Assembly (NCBI RefSeq): GCF_029813835.1
Contig: NZ_JARVKV010000026.1
Span: 1-64,000 of the forward strand
DNA: 64,000 nt
Source of the DNA: Streptomyces sp. DH37
GTDB taxonomy: Bacteria > Actinomycetota > Actinomycetes > Streptomycetales > Streptomycetaceae
Direction: 5' to 3'
The position numbers and the translations under genes were made by a program. Positions 18,863 through 27,507 of this stretch are shown here, piece after piece (the stretch's first letter is position 1; each line of letters begins with the position of its first letter). The notes under the pieces are model-generated. The model was not told the DNA's origin and made no database searches. It worked only from the letters and a program-made list of their open reading frames with translations.

Positions 18863-20592
18863 GCCTCCGGGAGATAGCACGCCGCCACCGGGCCCTGCTG
18901 GCCGCCGGCATCGCCATGGGCCTGGTCGGCGCGGCGGCCACGCTCGCCCAGCCCTGGATGCTGGGCCGTCTGATCGAGGCCGTGTCCCAGGACCGGTCGA
19001 TCCTCTGGCCCGTCACGCTGACCGCGCTGTTCTTCGTCGCGGACGCGGCCCTGAGCGCCGGACACGCCTACGCCATCGGCCGGGCCGGCGAGAACATCGT
19101 GTTCGACGCCCGGCGCGTCCTGGGCGGCCGCCTGCTCCGGAGCCGGATCCCGCACTTCTCGCGCCTGGAGCACGGGGACGTCTTCGCGCGCACCGTGTCC
19201 GACACGTCCATCGCCTGCCTGGTCATCGCACAGGCGCTGGCGCAGGTGGTCACCTCCGTCTTCATGGTCCTCGGCGGCGTCGTGCTGATGGCCGGGCTCG
19301 ACTGGAAGCTGCTGCTCACCACGGTCGGCTGCCTCGGCCTGTCCAGTTGCTGCGCCCTGCTGCTGGCCCGCCGGGTGCGCGTCGCCGCCCTGCAGAACCG
19401 CGAGGACGTCGGCGCGTTCGGCTCCGGTCTGCAACGGGTGCTCGGCGCCATCACCACGGTCAAGGCGTCGCGGGCCGAGGAGCGGGAGGCCGAGGAGCTG
19501 GCGCGGCTGGCCGGCCGCGCCAGGGCCAGCGGGATCCGGGTCACCGGTTTCGGCTCCCTGCTCACCCCGGTGATGAACGTCGGCACCCAGCTCTCGCTGG
19601 CCGTCGTGATCTCCTGGGGCATGGCCCGGGTCGCCACCGGTACGCTGTCACCCGCCGACCTGACGTCGTTCGTGATGTACCTCTTCTACCTGGTTGCGCC
19701 GCTGGTGATGCTCTTCATGTCGATCGGTCAGATCCAGCAGGGCCGTGCCGCCGTCCAGCGGGTGACGGAGCTGGGGGAGATCCCCCAGGAGGGCGGGGAG
19801 GAACCGGAGCCCGGGCAGCCGCGGGAGCGCGGGGCCGTCGGGGAGTCGGCGCCCGCGGTCAGCTTCGAGGGCGTCAGCTTCTCCTACCACGAGGCCTCCC
19901 CGGTGCTGCGGGACGTCTCGTTCACCCTGCCGCGCCGCGGCCTGACGGCGATCGTCGGCTCGTCCGGCGCCGGCAAGACGACGGCGTTCCAGCTCATCGA
20001 GCGCTTCTACCGGCCGGATTCCGGCACGATCCGGGTCGCGGGCCACGACGTCGCCACCCTGGGACTCGACGAACTGCGGTCGCTGGTCGGCTACGTCGAG
20101 CAGGACGCACCGCTGTTGCGCGGCACCATCCGGGAGAACCTGACGTACGCCAACCCCGGGGCCGACACCGCCGAGATCGCCCGTGCGCTGCGGCTCGCCA
20201 GCCTGGAGGACTTCGTCGCGGAGCTGCCCGACGGCCTCGACACGCGGCTCGGCGAGCGGGGCGCCGGCCTGTCGGGCGGCCAGCGGCAGCGGCTCGCCAT
20301 CGCCCGCACGCTGCTGCAGCGGCCGGAGGTGATCCTGCTGGACGAGGTCACCGCGCACCTGGACAGCGACACCGAGGCCGCGCTCCGCGACGCGATCACG
20401 GAGGCCGCGCGCGAGTGCGCCGTGCTGGCCATCGCGCACCGGCTGTCCACCATCGTGCAGGCCGACCGCATCCTCGTGATGGAGCAGGGACGCGTACGGG
20501 CGGTCGGCACGCACCGGGAGCTCCTGCGGTCCGACGAGGTGTACCGCAGGCTCGCCGACCAGCAGTTCGCCACCGAGGGCACGCCGGTATGA
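18859..20592 (+). CDS. ABC exporter, fused permease and ATPase
   Basis: This encodes 577 residues. About six membrane helices (1-300) are followed by an ATPase domain with GSSGAGKTT (Walker A), LSGGQRQRLAIARTLL (signature) and VILLDEVTAHLD (Walker B). The layout is that of a homodimeric type-I exporter (LinT type), with no N-terminal C39 peptidase domain, so leader removal must be done by something else. The start and the downstream stop both overlap neighbours by 4 bases. Confidence 0.92.
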   Translation: MSLREIARRHRALLAAGIAMGLVGAAATLAQPWMLGRLIEAVSQDRSILWPVTLTALFFVADAALSAGHAYAIGRAGENIVFDARRVLGGRLLRSRIPHFSRLEHGDVFARTVSDTSIACLVIAQALAQVVTSVFMVLGGVVLMAGLDWKLLLTTVGCLGLSSCCALLLARRVRVAALQNREDVGAFGSGLQRVLGAITTVKASRAEEREAEELARLAGRARASGIRVTGFGSLLTPVMNVGTQLSLAVVISWGMARVATGTLSPADLTSFVMYLFYLVAPLVMLFMSIGQIQQGRAAVQRVTELGEIPQEGGEEPEPGQPRERGAVGESAPAVSFEGVSFSYHEASPVLRDVSFTLPRRGLTAIVGSSGAGKTTAFQLIERFYRPDSGTIRVAGHDVATLGLDELRSLVGYVEQDAPLLRGTIRENLTYANPGADTAEIARALRLASLEDFVAELPDGLDTRLGERGAGLSGGQRQRLAIARTLLQRPEVILLDEVTAHLDSDTEAALRDAITEAARECAVLAIAHRLSTIVQADRILVMEQGRVRAVGTHRELLRSDEVYRRLADQQFATEGTPV

Positions 20593-22073
20593 CGGGTGTC
20601 GACGTCGCCGTCGTCGGCAGCGGTCCCAACGGTCTGGCCGCCGCCGTCACCATGGCGCGCGCCGGGCTGACCGTCCACGTCCACGAGCAGGCCGCCGCCG
20701 TCGGCGGCGGCCTGCGCGGGGAGGCGCTGTTCGACTCCCGGGTGTGGCACGACGTCTGCGCCGCCGTGCACCCGATGGCCGCCGCCTCCGCGTTCTTCCG
20801 CGAGTTCGACCTCGCGGCCCGCGGTGTCCGGCTGCTGCAGCCGGCGATCGCCTACGCGCACCCGCTGGACGGCGGCGAGACCGCGCTCGCCTTCCGCGAC
20901 CTGGCGGAGACCTGCGACCGGCTCGGCCCGGACGGGCGGCGCTGGCGCGGCCTGATGGAGCCGCTGGTCCGGCACAGCACGGGCGTGACCGACTTCCTGC
21001 TGTCCGGCCAGCGGTCGCTGCCGCGCGACCTCGCCGTCCCGCCGCTGCTCGGCCCGCGGGTGCTCGGGCACGTCCTGCGGGGCAACGGGCTGCGCACCCG
21101 AGCCGCCCGCGCGCTGCTCACCGGCGTCGCGGCACACGCGGTGGGCAGGCTGCCCAGCCTGCCCGCCGCCGCCATCGCCCTGCTGCTGGGGCACCTGGCG
21201 CACGCGTCCGGCTGGCCGCTGCCCCAGGGGGGCAGCGGCCGCCTGGCCGAGGCGATGGCCGACGACCTGCGGGCGCACGGCGGGACCGTGCACACCGGCC
21301 ACCGGGTCACCGACCTCGCGGAGCTGGACGCCCGGGTGATCATGCTGGACACCACACCGCGCGGCCTGCTCGAGCTGGCCGGCGACCGGCTCCCGGCGCG
21401 CTACCGCCGGGCGCTGGAGCGCTTCCGCTACGGCCCCGGCGCGGCGAAGGCCGACTTCCTGGTCAGCGGGCCCATCCCCTGGGCCAACCCCGAGACGGGG
21501 CTGGCCGGTACCGTGCACCTGGGCGGCACCCGCGCCGAGACGCTCGCGGCGGAGAACGCGGCCGCCCGGGGCGAGGCCACCGACGAGCCGTTCGTGCTGC
21601 TGGTCGACCCGGCCGTGACCGACCCCGGCCGGGAGGTGGGCGGACGCCGCCCGGTGTGGGCCTACGCCCACGTGCCGAACGGCGACACCCGGGACCCGGT
21701 GCCGCTGATCACCCGCCGCGTCGAACGCTACGCGCCCGGTTTCGCCGACACGGTCGTCGCGGCGCGCGGCGTTTCGGCGGCCGACTACGAGACGTACAAC
21801 CCGAACTACCCCGGCGGGGACATCGGCGCGGGGGCCATCACGCTCGCACAGTCCGTGTTCCGGCCGGTGCCCGCCTGGAACCCGTACCGCACGCCCCTGC
21901 CCGGGGTGTACCTGTGCTCGGCGTCGACGCCGCCCGGCCCCAGCGTGCACGGCATGTGCGGGCACCTCGCCGCCCGTGCCGCCCTCCGCCGCGAGTTCCA
22001 CATCACCACCGCGCCGTCCCTGGGCCCCGGGGACGGCGTCACCCCCACCGAGAAAGCCGGGAGAGCGCCATGA
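20589..22073 (+). CDS. Phytoene-desaturase-like FAD oxidoreductase
   Basis: This encodes 494 residues. An N-terminal dinucleotide-binding motif (VAVVGSGPNGLAAAVTMARAG) and VGGGLRGEALF are followed by a C-terminal FAD motif region (PGVYLCSASTPPGPSVHGMCGHLAA), typical of the carotenoid desaturase/CrtI-like NAD(P)/FAD family. Oxidoreductases of this kind occur in non-decarboxylating (type B-like) linaridin clusters. Here it would be expected to act on the peptide, but the chemistry is not defined. It is coupled at both ends by ATGA overlaps. Confidence 0.85.
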   Translation: MTGVDVAVVGSGPNGLAAAVTMARAGLTVHVHEQAAAVGGGLRGEALFDSRVWHDVCAAVHPMAAASAFFREFDLAARGVRLLQPAIAYAHPLDGGETALAFRDLAETCDRLGPDGRRWRGLMEPLVRHSTGVTDFLLSGQRSLPRDLAVPPLLGPRVLGHVLRGNGLRTRAARALLTGVAAHAVGRLPSLPAAAIALLLGHLAHASGWPLPQGGSGRLAEAMADDLRAHGGTVHTGHRVTDLAELDARVIMLDTTPRGLLELAGDRLPARYRRALERFRYGPGAAKADFLVSGPIPWANPETGLAGTVHLGGTRAETLAAENAAARGEATDEPFVLLVDPAVTDPGREVGGRRPVWAYAHVPNGDTRDPVPLITRRVERYAPGFADTVVAARGVSAADYETYNPNYPGGDIGAGAITLAQSVFRPVPAWNPYRTPLPGVYLCSASTPPGPSVHGMCGHLAARAALRREFHITTAPSLGPGDGVTPTEKAGRAP

Positions 22074-22915
22074 GCATCGCACACCGCCCCGTTCCCGCCG
22101 AGGACTTCGCCGGTTACCTCCGCGCCTACCACGCCGACGCCTTCGACGGGACCGAGCCGGTCGACGAGGTCTGGGACCACTACCACCTGCCGGACGGCAC
22201 CCACCGGGTCAACGGCCGGACCTGGAGCCGGGAGAAGACCCTGGGCAGCCTCCGCTCCCGGCGCTCCCTCGGCGCGCCGCACGAGCTGCACATCCACGAG
22301 GTGATCGTGGACGGCCGCTGGGCGGCCGCCCGGTACACGGTCAGCACGCCCATGCTCGGGAAGATCGAGAGCGCCACGGAGGCGGCGGTCCTCGCGGAGC
22401 TGGCCGAGGACGGGCGCGTGGCCGGCACCATCGCCTTCTCGGCCACCCGGCCCGGCTGGTCGAGTTCGGACGCGCTGCTCGACGGTGCGGCCCGCCCCGC
22501 CCCGGACACCAGCCCCGCCCCGCCGCCCGCCCCCGGGGCCGAGCCGACGCCGGCCCAGGACCCCGCGCACTACCTGCGGGCCTACTACGCCGCCGGATAC
22601 GACCCGGCGGTACCGGCGGCCGAGGCGCACGACCGCTTCCACACCCCCGACGCGCTGCACCAGGTCGGGAGGAAGGTGATGCAGCGCTCCGGTGTCCTGA
22701 AGGCCCTGGAGGACGGCCGCAGGCGGGGCCACACCTACCCGGTGGAGGTGCACCGGGTGCTGCGGGAGGGCAATCGCTTCGCGGCCCACTACACCACCAG
22801 CCGGGAGGGGAACCCGGCACGGCGGCAGGACGTCCTCGCGTTCGGCGAGTTCGCCCCCGACGGCCGCGTCCGGTCCGTCCGGTTCGCGCTCGAACCCGGC
22901 TACGGCTCGGCCTAG
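22070..22915 (+). CDS. Tandem SnoaL/NTF2-like domain protein
   Basis: This encodes 281 residues made of two related halves joined by a Pro/Ala-rich linker (about 148-165). Each half begins with a YLRAY-DP-V-E-D--H-PD--HxV pattern (residues about 11-50 and 164-205), which suggests duplicated NTF2-like cone folds. SnoaL-fold proteins act as cyclases, isomerases or small-molecule binders. Translational coupling to the desaturase-like gene suggests a late step in the same pathway. The stop overlaps by 4 bp the end of the convergent M23 gene. Confidence 0.7.
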   Translation: MSIAHRPVPAEDFAGYLRAYHADAFDGTEPVDEVWDHYHLPDGTHRVNGRTWSREKTLGSLRSRRSLGAPHELHIHEVIVDGRWAAARYTVSTPMLGKIESATEAAVLAELAEDGRVAGTIAFSATRPGWSSSDALLDGAARPAPDTSPAPPPAPGAEPTPAQDPAHYLRAYYAAGYDPAVPAAEAHDRFHTPDALHQVGRKVMQRSGVLKALEDGRRRGHTYPVEVHRVLREGNRFAAHYTTSREGNPARRQDVLAFGEFAPDGRVRSVRFALEPGYGSA

Positions 22916-23745
22916 GGGGCCGGGGCCGTCCGGTCGGTCGCCGCGGTCCTGACGGGCAGGAAGCAGGTGTTGTCCGCGGGCACGCCCTCGTGCTCCCCGC
23001 CGTCGTCGTCCCGGTACCGCCAGGTGAAGGGCAGGCCGCGGGCGGACGTGACGTCGGGGCCGTCCATGAGCTGGAAGTGCAGGTGGGGCTCCGAGGAGTT
23101 CCCGGAGTTGCCGCACTCGGCCAGCGGCTGACCGGCCGCCACCCGGTCGCCCACGGCCACCTTCAGCGAGCGGCGCCGCAGGTGCGCGAAGACCGCGTAC
23201 ACCCCGTCGCCCAGGTCCAGGACGAGGTGGTTGCCCAGCAGGTGGCGGGGGAGGCCGAGGGAGCGCACGAACCCCTCGGCGAGGACGTAGAACAGGCCGG
23301 CCAGCGACGAACGCGTCAGATGGTCCCGCTGCCCGTCCGCGGCGGCCACCACGCGGCCGTCCGCCGGGGCGAGCAGCGGCTCGCCGAAGGACGGGTAGGC
23401 CTCGGGACGCCGCGCCGGCGGCCAGAGCCACACCGGCTCCGGCGCCGGGCGGCGGGCCAGGTCGATGGCGTAGGTCTGCGCGAGGTTGTGGGTGTGGCTG
23501 GGCACCTTGGCGGCGGGTCCGTTGCGCGCCATCCAGCGGCCCTCGACGGGGACTTCGAGCGCGAACGGCGGCGCCTCCTCGCGCGGACGCTGGGCACGGG
23601 TCATCGCCCACCGCATCAGCAGGCCGGCCGCCAGCAGGGCGATTCCCGACAGCCACAGCGGGCCGATGCCCTGGCCGTTGGCGAGGACGCACACGACGCC
23701 CGCTGCCGTCACCGGGCCGTGGAACTTCCAGAGCGTCCGCAGCAT
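22912..23745 (-). CDS. Membrane-anchored M23-family metallopeptidase
   Basis: This encodes 277 residues from an ATG at 23745 with GGAAGG upstream. Two hydrophobic segments near the N-terminus (about 10-45) anchor it. The peptidase domain has HNLAQTYAID (zinc His and Asp) and SSEPHLHFQL (the catalytic HxH motif). M23 enzymes usually cut peptidoglycan cross-bridges. It is convergent with the RiPP operon and probably not part of it, although a leader-cleaving role cannot be excluded from position alone. An in-frame ATG at 23790 is an alternative start. Confidence 0.88.
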   Translation of the reverse strand: MLRTLWKFHGPVTAAGVVCVLANGQGIGPLWLSGIALLAAGLLMRWAMTRAQRPREEAPPFALEVPVEGRWMARNGPAAKVPSHTHNLAQTYAIDLARRPAPEPVWLWPPARRPEAYPSFGEPLLAPADGRVVAAADGQRDHLTRSSLAGLFYVLAEGFVRSLGLPRHLLGNHLVLDLGDGVYAVFAHLRRRSLKVAVGDRVAAGQPLAECGNSGNSSEPHLHFQLMDGPDVTSARGLPFTWRYRDDDGGEHEGVPADNTCFLPVRTAATDRTAPAP

Positions 23746-23820
23746 GAGGAGCCTTCCGTGTGGGGGGACCGGACGGGTGAGGCCCAGCATTCCAAATCCG
23801 GGCCGGTCCTAAACAATGGA

Positions 23821-23845
23821 TTACGTACTTACGTACCTATGTATC
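23821..23845. promoter_or_regulatory. TTACGTAC direct repeats
   Basis: Two exact tandem copies of TTACGTAC (23821-23836) are followed by a degenerate third (CTATGTATC). Each unit contains a TACGTA palindrome. They sit between the divergent M23 gene (start 23745) and the frameshifted ORF (start 23893), where an operator is expected. The winged-helix regulator at 24778 is a candidate binder. Confidence 0.45.
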
Positions 23846-23892
23846 AGGCGGTAGCGTTCCGGTGTCGGAACCCCGGACGGGCGGGAGCGCGC

Positions 23893-24679
23893 ATGAGCGC
23901 CGAAAGCACGTTCCGCACCGCGGCCCCGGTCGCGGTCACCGCAGCCGGCCGGCACCTGCCGGACCGCACGCGCACCGTCGCCAAACTTCCCGAACTCCCC
24001 GAACCGGCCGGCCTGTCAGCGGCGGACCCGGCGGAGCGCGCGGCCCGCGCCGCGCGCCGTGGCGCTGTGCGCGCTGTGCTCGGAAGGGAGAGACGCCGAC
24101 GTACGAGGAGCTGGTGGCGGGGGCCGGCCGACCCACCGCCCGCCTGGCCGCCGCCGACGTCGGCTCGGGGGCCCTCGTCGTCGCCGAGGCGGACGCGTCG
24201 GTGCCGGTCGTCGGTCCGGGCCGGCAGCCGGGGGAGTGGCCCACCGGCGTCCGGGCGGTGCCGGTCGTCCGCGCCGTCCCGGCCGCGGCCGACCGCGTGC
24301 TCGCCGAGGGCCGTGCCCCGGACCCGCCCCTCCGCCGGTCCCGTTCCCGGCCCGGCCCGCACCCCGGCCGAGCAGGGCGCCTCCGGCGCGTCGCGCCGAA
24401 CCGCCGCTGTGGACCGGTTTCCTGACCGAGCGCGAGCCGACCGTGACCCCGTCGCCGGGCCGGACCCGGCCGCTGCTCACCGAGGTCACCGCGGCGCCGA
24501 ACCGGTGCTGCCCCCCGACCTGCCGCAGGACCCGGAGTCCCACGGCCGGCCCGACCTGCCACCCGCCCTGCTGGACCCGCACCTCCGGGCCCGACGGCCG
24601 TACCGCCTGCCCGGCCCGCATCGAGGCCGCGTGGACGGACATGCGCCCGAGAGCCCTCGTCGAGGCGATGGGCGGATGA
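23893..24679 (+). pseudogene. Frameshifted ORF, family not recognised
   Basis: Coding-like sequence with high G/C third positions runs rightward but switches frame several times. Frame 1 runs from ATG 23893 to about 24050 (begins MSAESTFRTAAPVAV). A second frame runs from about 24080 to 24330 (includes TPTYEELVAGAGRPTARLAAADVG). A third runs from about 24400 to the TGA at 24679 (includes GFLTEREPTVTPSPGRTRP), with one further local switch near 24500. The pieces read as one protein of about 260 residues. Either the gene is dead or the sequence has several indels. I could not name the family. Confidence 0.5.
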
Positions 24680-24777
24680 CCCCGCAACAGACCCCGCAGC
24701 CGACCCCGCGGCAGGCCCCGGCCGGGCACGCCCGGCCGGGCGTCCGCGCGCGCCGGCAGCGCTCGCGGACCGGACAC

Positions 24778-25314
24778 CTAGCGACGGGCCGCGGTCACCA
24801 CGACCAGCAGGGGGATGAGCCGGGTCGGCGGTACCCGGTAGCGTCCGCGGCCCGTCGTCTCCAGCCAGCCGGCGGAGACGAGCTGCCGCAGGTGGTGGTA
24901 GATCTGTCCGGTCGTGCCGAGCCCGTCCAGTTCCAGGAGTTCGGCGACCGCGGTCCGCCCCTCCAGCAGCGCCTGGACCAGCCGCAGCCGGACCGGCTGC
25001 CCCAGCGCGCCCAGCGTGTCGGCCAGTTCCGACCAGTCGGAGCTCAGCACCGAGTCCGTGGTGGCGGAGCGCTCCCACTCCGCGCGTTCCCCACCGGAGC
25101 CGGCCACGGATCCGGCGAAGAGGATCCCGCCGTGCGCCACCTCCTGCAGGCGCTCCCGGAGTTGCGGCAGCACCCAGTACGCGTCGGCCGGCTCGTTCTC
25201 GCCCTCCGGGCCCCCCGCTCCGCTTCCCAGCCGCTCCTCGAGTTCGGAAACGCGCCGCGCCAGCTCGGCGACCTGCCCGGCCAGCGCGTTCCACGACGGT
25301 GCACCTTCGCTCAT
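24778..25314 (-). CDS. Winged-helix (ArsR-like) transcriptional regulator
   Basis: This encodes 178 residues. An N-terminal amphipathic, coiled-coil-like helix (VAELARRVSELEERLG, residues 15-30) is followed by an acidic linker and a winged-helix domain at about 95-165 (LGALGQPVRLRLVQALLEGRTAVAELLE, then GQIYHHLRQLVSAGWLE as the recognition helix). No metal-binding Cys is visible. A hydrophobic C-terminus ends LIPLLVVVTAARR. The target genes are unknown. Confidence 0.82.
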   Translation of the reverse strand: MSEGAPSWNALAGQVAELARRVSELEERLGSGAGGPEGENEPADAYWVLPQLRERLQEVAHGGILFAGSVAGSGGERAEWERSATTDSVLSSDWSELADTLGALGQPVRLRLVQALLEGRTAVAELLELDGLGTTGQIYHHLRQLVSAGWLETTGRGRYRVPPTRLIPLLVVVTAARR

Positions 25315-25435
25315 CCCGCAAGCGTAGGGTTCGCCGGCCGCTCCGCGCGGGCGAGGCCCCGCGGGGGTACGGGCCGGCCGCGGGGACGGCCGTACGGCAC
25401 GCTCCTCCGCGGGCCCGGGGGAACGCGCTCCCGCC

Positions 25436-26191
25436 TCACGGCGTGCCGGGTGTGACCAGCAGGAACGGGACCCGGCGCGCGCCCCAGTACAGCAGCGCCT
25501 CCCAGCCCCGCCCGGCCAGGTGCCCCGCGCACGCCCTCAGTTCCCGCTCGGCCCGGTCGCGGCCCGCGGAGGCGGCGGGACCGCGCCACTCCACCCGGAC
25601 CGCGCCCGGCTCGTCGGCGGCGAGGACGCGGTACCCCGCCCGCGTACGGCGCCCGCCCGCGTCCACCGCCGACGGCGGTACGCCCGCGGCCTCCAGCGCC
25701 AGGGCGACCGCCCAGACCATCCGCGTCCGCTCCCACGGCGCCGGCACGCCCGAACCGGGCCCGGCGGAACCGCCCGTGACGCGGCGTATCTCCAGTACGC
25801 CGGCCCAGGCCCGGGCCACGGCGGCGGCGCGCAGCCCGGGGTCGTCCTCCGGCTCCGGCCCGTCCCCGGTCGCCGCGGCGAACCCCCCGGAGGGACCACC
25901 GGACGAACCCGACGGACCGGATGAACCGGAGGCCCCGGACGGACCGGTCCGTCCGGTCGGAGGCGCGGGCGCGTCCGGGGCGGGCCGTTCCCGCAGCTCC
26001 TCGCGGAGCGCCAGCCCCGCTCCGGTCAGGTAGTGCCTGCCGGCCCGGCCGTACGCCACGGCCAGGCCCCTGGCCCGCAACGCGGCACCCGTGGCCGGGC
26101 TCCCCGTCAGCTCCCCCGTCACCGGATCGGACGCCAGGACCGCCCGCCGCTGCGCGGGGGTGAGCGACTCCGCCGTCCGCCGCTGCGACAC
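25436..26191 (-). CDS. Hypothetical protein with Ser/Gly-rich linker
   Basis: This encodes 251 residues from a GTG at 26191 behind a strong GGGAGGTGGT. The N-terminal 85 residues (ESLTPAQRRAVLASDPVTGELTG) look like a small helical domain. Residues about 88-108 are a Ser/Gly/Pro linker, and the rest is an alpha/beta region ending in RGWEALLYWGARRVPFLLVTP. No family was recognised. Third-position bias and the ribosome site support it as a real gene. Confidence 0.7.
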   Translation of the reverse strand: MSQRRTAESLTPAQRRAVLASDPVTGELTGSPATGAALRARGLAVAYGRAGRHYLTGAGLALREELRERPAPDAPAPPTGRTGPSGASGSSGPSGSSGGPSGGFAAATGDGPEPEDDPGLRAAAVARAWAGVLEIRRVTGGSAGPGSGVPAPWERTRMVWAVALALEAAGVPPSAVDAGGRRTRAGYRVLAADEPGAVRVEWRGPAASAGRDRAERELRACAGHLAGRGWEALLYWGARRVPFLLVTPGTP

Positions 26192-26446
26192 CGCACCACC
26201 TCCCGACCGCTGCTCCCCGCCCCGGTCCGGGGGAGCCCGTACGACCAGTATCCGGCCGGGGCGGACACCACCGGCGCGGGCCGCGGCCGGACGGGCTCCG
26301 CCCGGCGACCCCGGCGCCGTCCCCGCACGTCCGGCACGGCGTCGGGGAGTCGGGCCGTCCCCGTCCCCGGCCCGGTCGCGGCCGGCAGCTCCCGGTTCCG
26401 CCGGGTGTGCCCTGATTCGGACGGCCCGGACGGGGCAACCGGACCA

Positions 26447-26474
26447 GCACGGAGCGGCGCGTGCCGCTCCGTGC
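26447..26474. promoter_or_regulatory. 12-bp perfect inverted repeat
   Basis: A 12-bp stem with a 4-nt loop lies 48 bases upstream of the 26522 start. It may form a 5' UTR hairpin or serve as an operator. A terminator role is less likely because both flanking genes point away. Confidence 0.45.
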
Positions 26475-26479
26475 CGGTG

Positions 26480-26509
26480 GAAGCCGGTGGAAGCCGGTGG
26501 AAGCGTTGG
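26480..26509. repeat. 10-bp tandem repeat, three copies
   Basis: GTGGAAGCCG is repeated head to tail, with the third copy ending CGT, directly before the Shine-Dalgarno of the metallopeptidase gene. Changes in copy number would alter the leader length. Confidence 0.7.
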
Positions 26510-26521
26510 AGAGGGAGGCAC

Positions 26522-27403
26522 ATGCGGTTCGACGACGACGCCGGTCTCGACACCTCGCAGGTGGACGACCGGCGGGGGATGAGCGGCGGCCGGGTGGCCG
26601 TCGGCGGCGGGGCGGTGGGCCTCGTCGGTCTGCTGCTGGCCCTGTTCCTCGGTGTCGGGCCGGACCAACTCGGCGCGGGCGGCGGTTCGCCGGACACCGG
26701 GGCCGCCACCGGAGCGGACCGGGTCGAGCGGGAGTGCCGGACGGGGCAGGACGCCAACACGCGGCAGGACTGCCGGATCGTCGGCGTCGTCAACAGCCTG
26801 CAGGACTTCTGGGAGGCCGAACTGGCCGGACGCGGCGGCGACTACTCCGCCGCCCGGACGGTGCTCTTCAGCGACCGGGTGTCCACCGCCTGCGGCGCGG
26901 CGACCTCCCGGGTGGGCCCCTTCTACTGCCCCGCGGACCGGCAGGTGTACCTGGACCTGGACTTCTTCGACGACCTGCGGACGGAGTTCGGCGCCTCCGG
27001 CGGACCGTTCGCCCAGGCGTACGTCACGGCCCACGAGTACGGGCACCACGTGCAGAACCTGCTGGGCACCATGGACCGGGTCGGCGACGACCGGCAGGGC
27101 CCCGACAGCGGCTCGGTACGGCTGGAGCTGCAGGCCGACTGCTACGCGGGCGTGTGGGCCCACCACGCCACCACCAACCCGCAGGACTCCACCGGCGAAC
27201 CCCTGCTGACCGAGCTGACCCGGGCGGACATCGAGGACGGGCTGGACGCCGCGGCGGCCGTGGGCGACGACCGGATCCAGTCCGAGTTCCAGGGCGAGGT
27301 GAACCCGGACACCTGGACGCACGGTTCCTCGGCCCAGCGCAAGCAGTGGTTCACCACCGGCTACACCTCCGGCGACCCGGCCCGCTGCGACACCTTCCGC
27401 TGA
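26522..27403 (+). CDS. Neutral zinc metallopeptidase (YpfJ/KPN_02809 family)
   Basis: This encodes 293 residues. A short acidic N-terminus is followed by one membrane helix (VGLVGLLLALFLGV, about 31-44). The extracytoplasmic domain contains the zinc-binding motif HEYGHHVQ with downstream ELQADCYAGVWAHHA, the family signature. Four Cys residues may form disulfides outside the cell. GGAGAGGGAGG lies 5 bases before the ATG. The substrate is unknown. Confidence 0.9.
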   Translation: MRFDDDAGLDTSQVDDRRGMSGGRVAVGGGAVGLVGLLLALFLGVGPDQLGAGGGSPDTGAATGADRVERECRTGQDANTRQDCRIVGVVNSLQDFWEAELAGRGGDYSAARTVLFSDRVSTACGAATSRVGPFYCPADRQVYLDLDFFDDLRTEFGASGGPFAQAYVTAHEYGHHVQNLLGTMDRVGDDRQGPDSGSVRLELQADCYAGVWAHHATTNPQDSTGEPLLTELTRADIEDGLDAAAAVGDDRIQSEFQGEVNPDTWTHGSSAQRKQWFTTGYTSGDPARCDTFR

Positions 27404-27460
27404 CGGAGGGCCCCGCGGGAGCCGGAACGGGCCGGCAGGCTGGCGGACCGACGGTCCGTA

Positions 27461-27504
27461 CGCGGTCCGCCGTCCGGCGTGATCACACCGGACGGCGGAC
27501 CGCG
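27461..27504. terminator. Bidirectional terminator hairpin
   Basis: A perfect 17-bp stem with a 10-nt loop lies between the convergent stops at 27403 and 27508, so it can serve both transcripts. Confidence 0.92.
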
Positions 27505-27507
27505 GCC

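Larger units (their letters stand above)
26192..26521. other. Divergent intergenic region
   Basis: This 330-bp region lies between two divergent genes. It carries a perfect hairpin (26447-26474) and three tandem copies of GTGGAAGCCG ending just upstream of the ribosome site of the zinc metallopeptidase. I see no small gene. Confidence 0.5.

Noticed and set aside
19648..22082. Long leftward frames across the exporter and desaturase genes
   Set aside because: They mirror the third-position bias of the real rightward genes and contain no recognisable motifs.
22912..23745. M23 peptidase as the leader peptidase of the RiPP cluster
   Set aside because: It is on the opposite strand, is membrane-anchored with an extracellular-type domain, and M23 enzymes act on cell-wall peptides. 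Adjacency alone is not enough.
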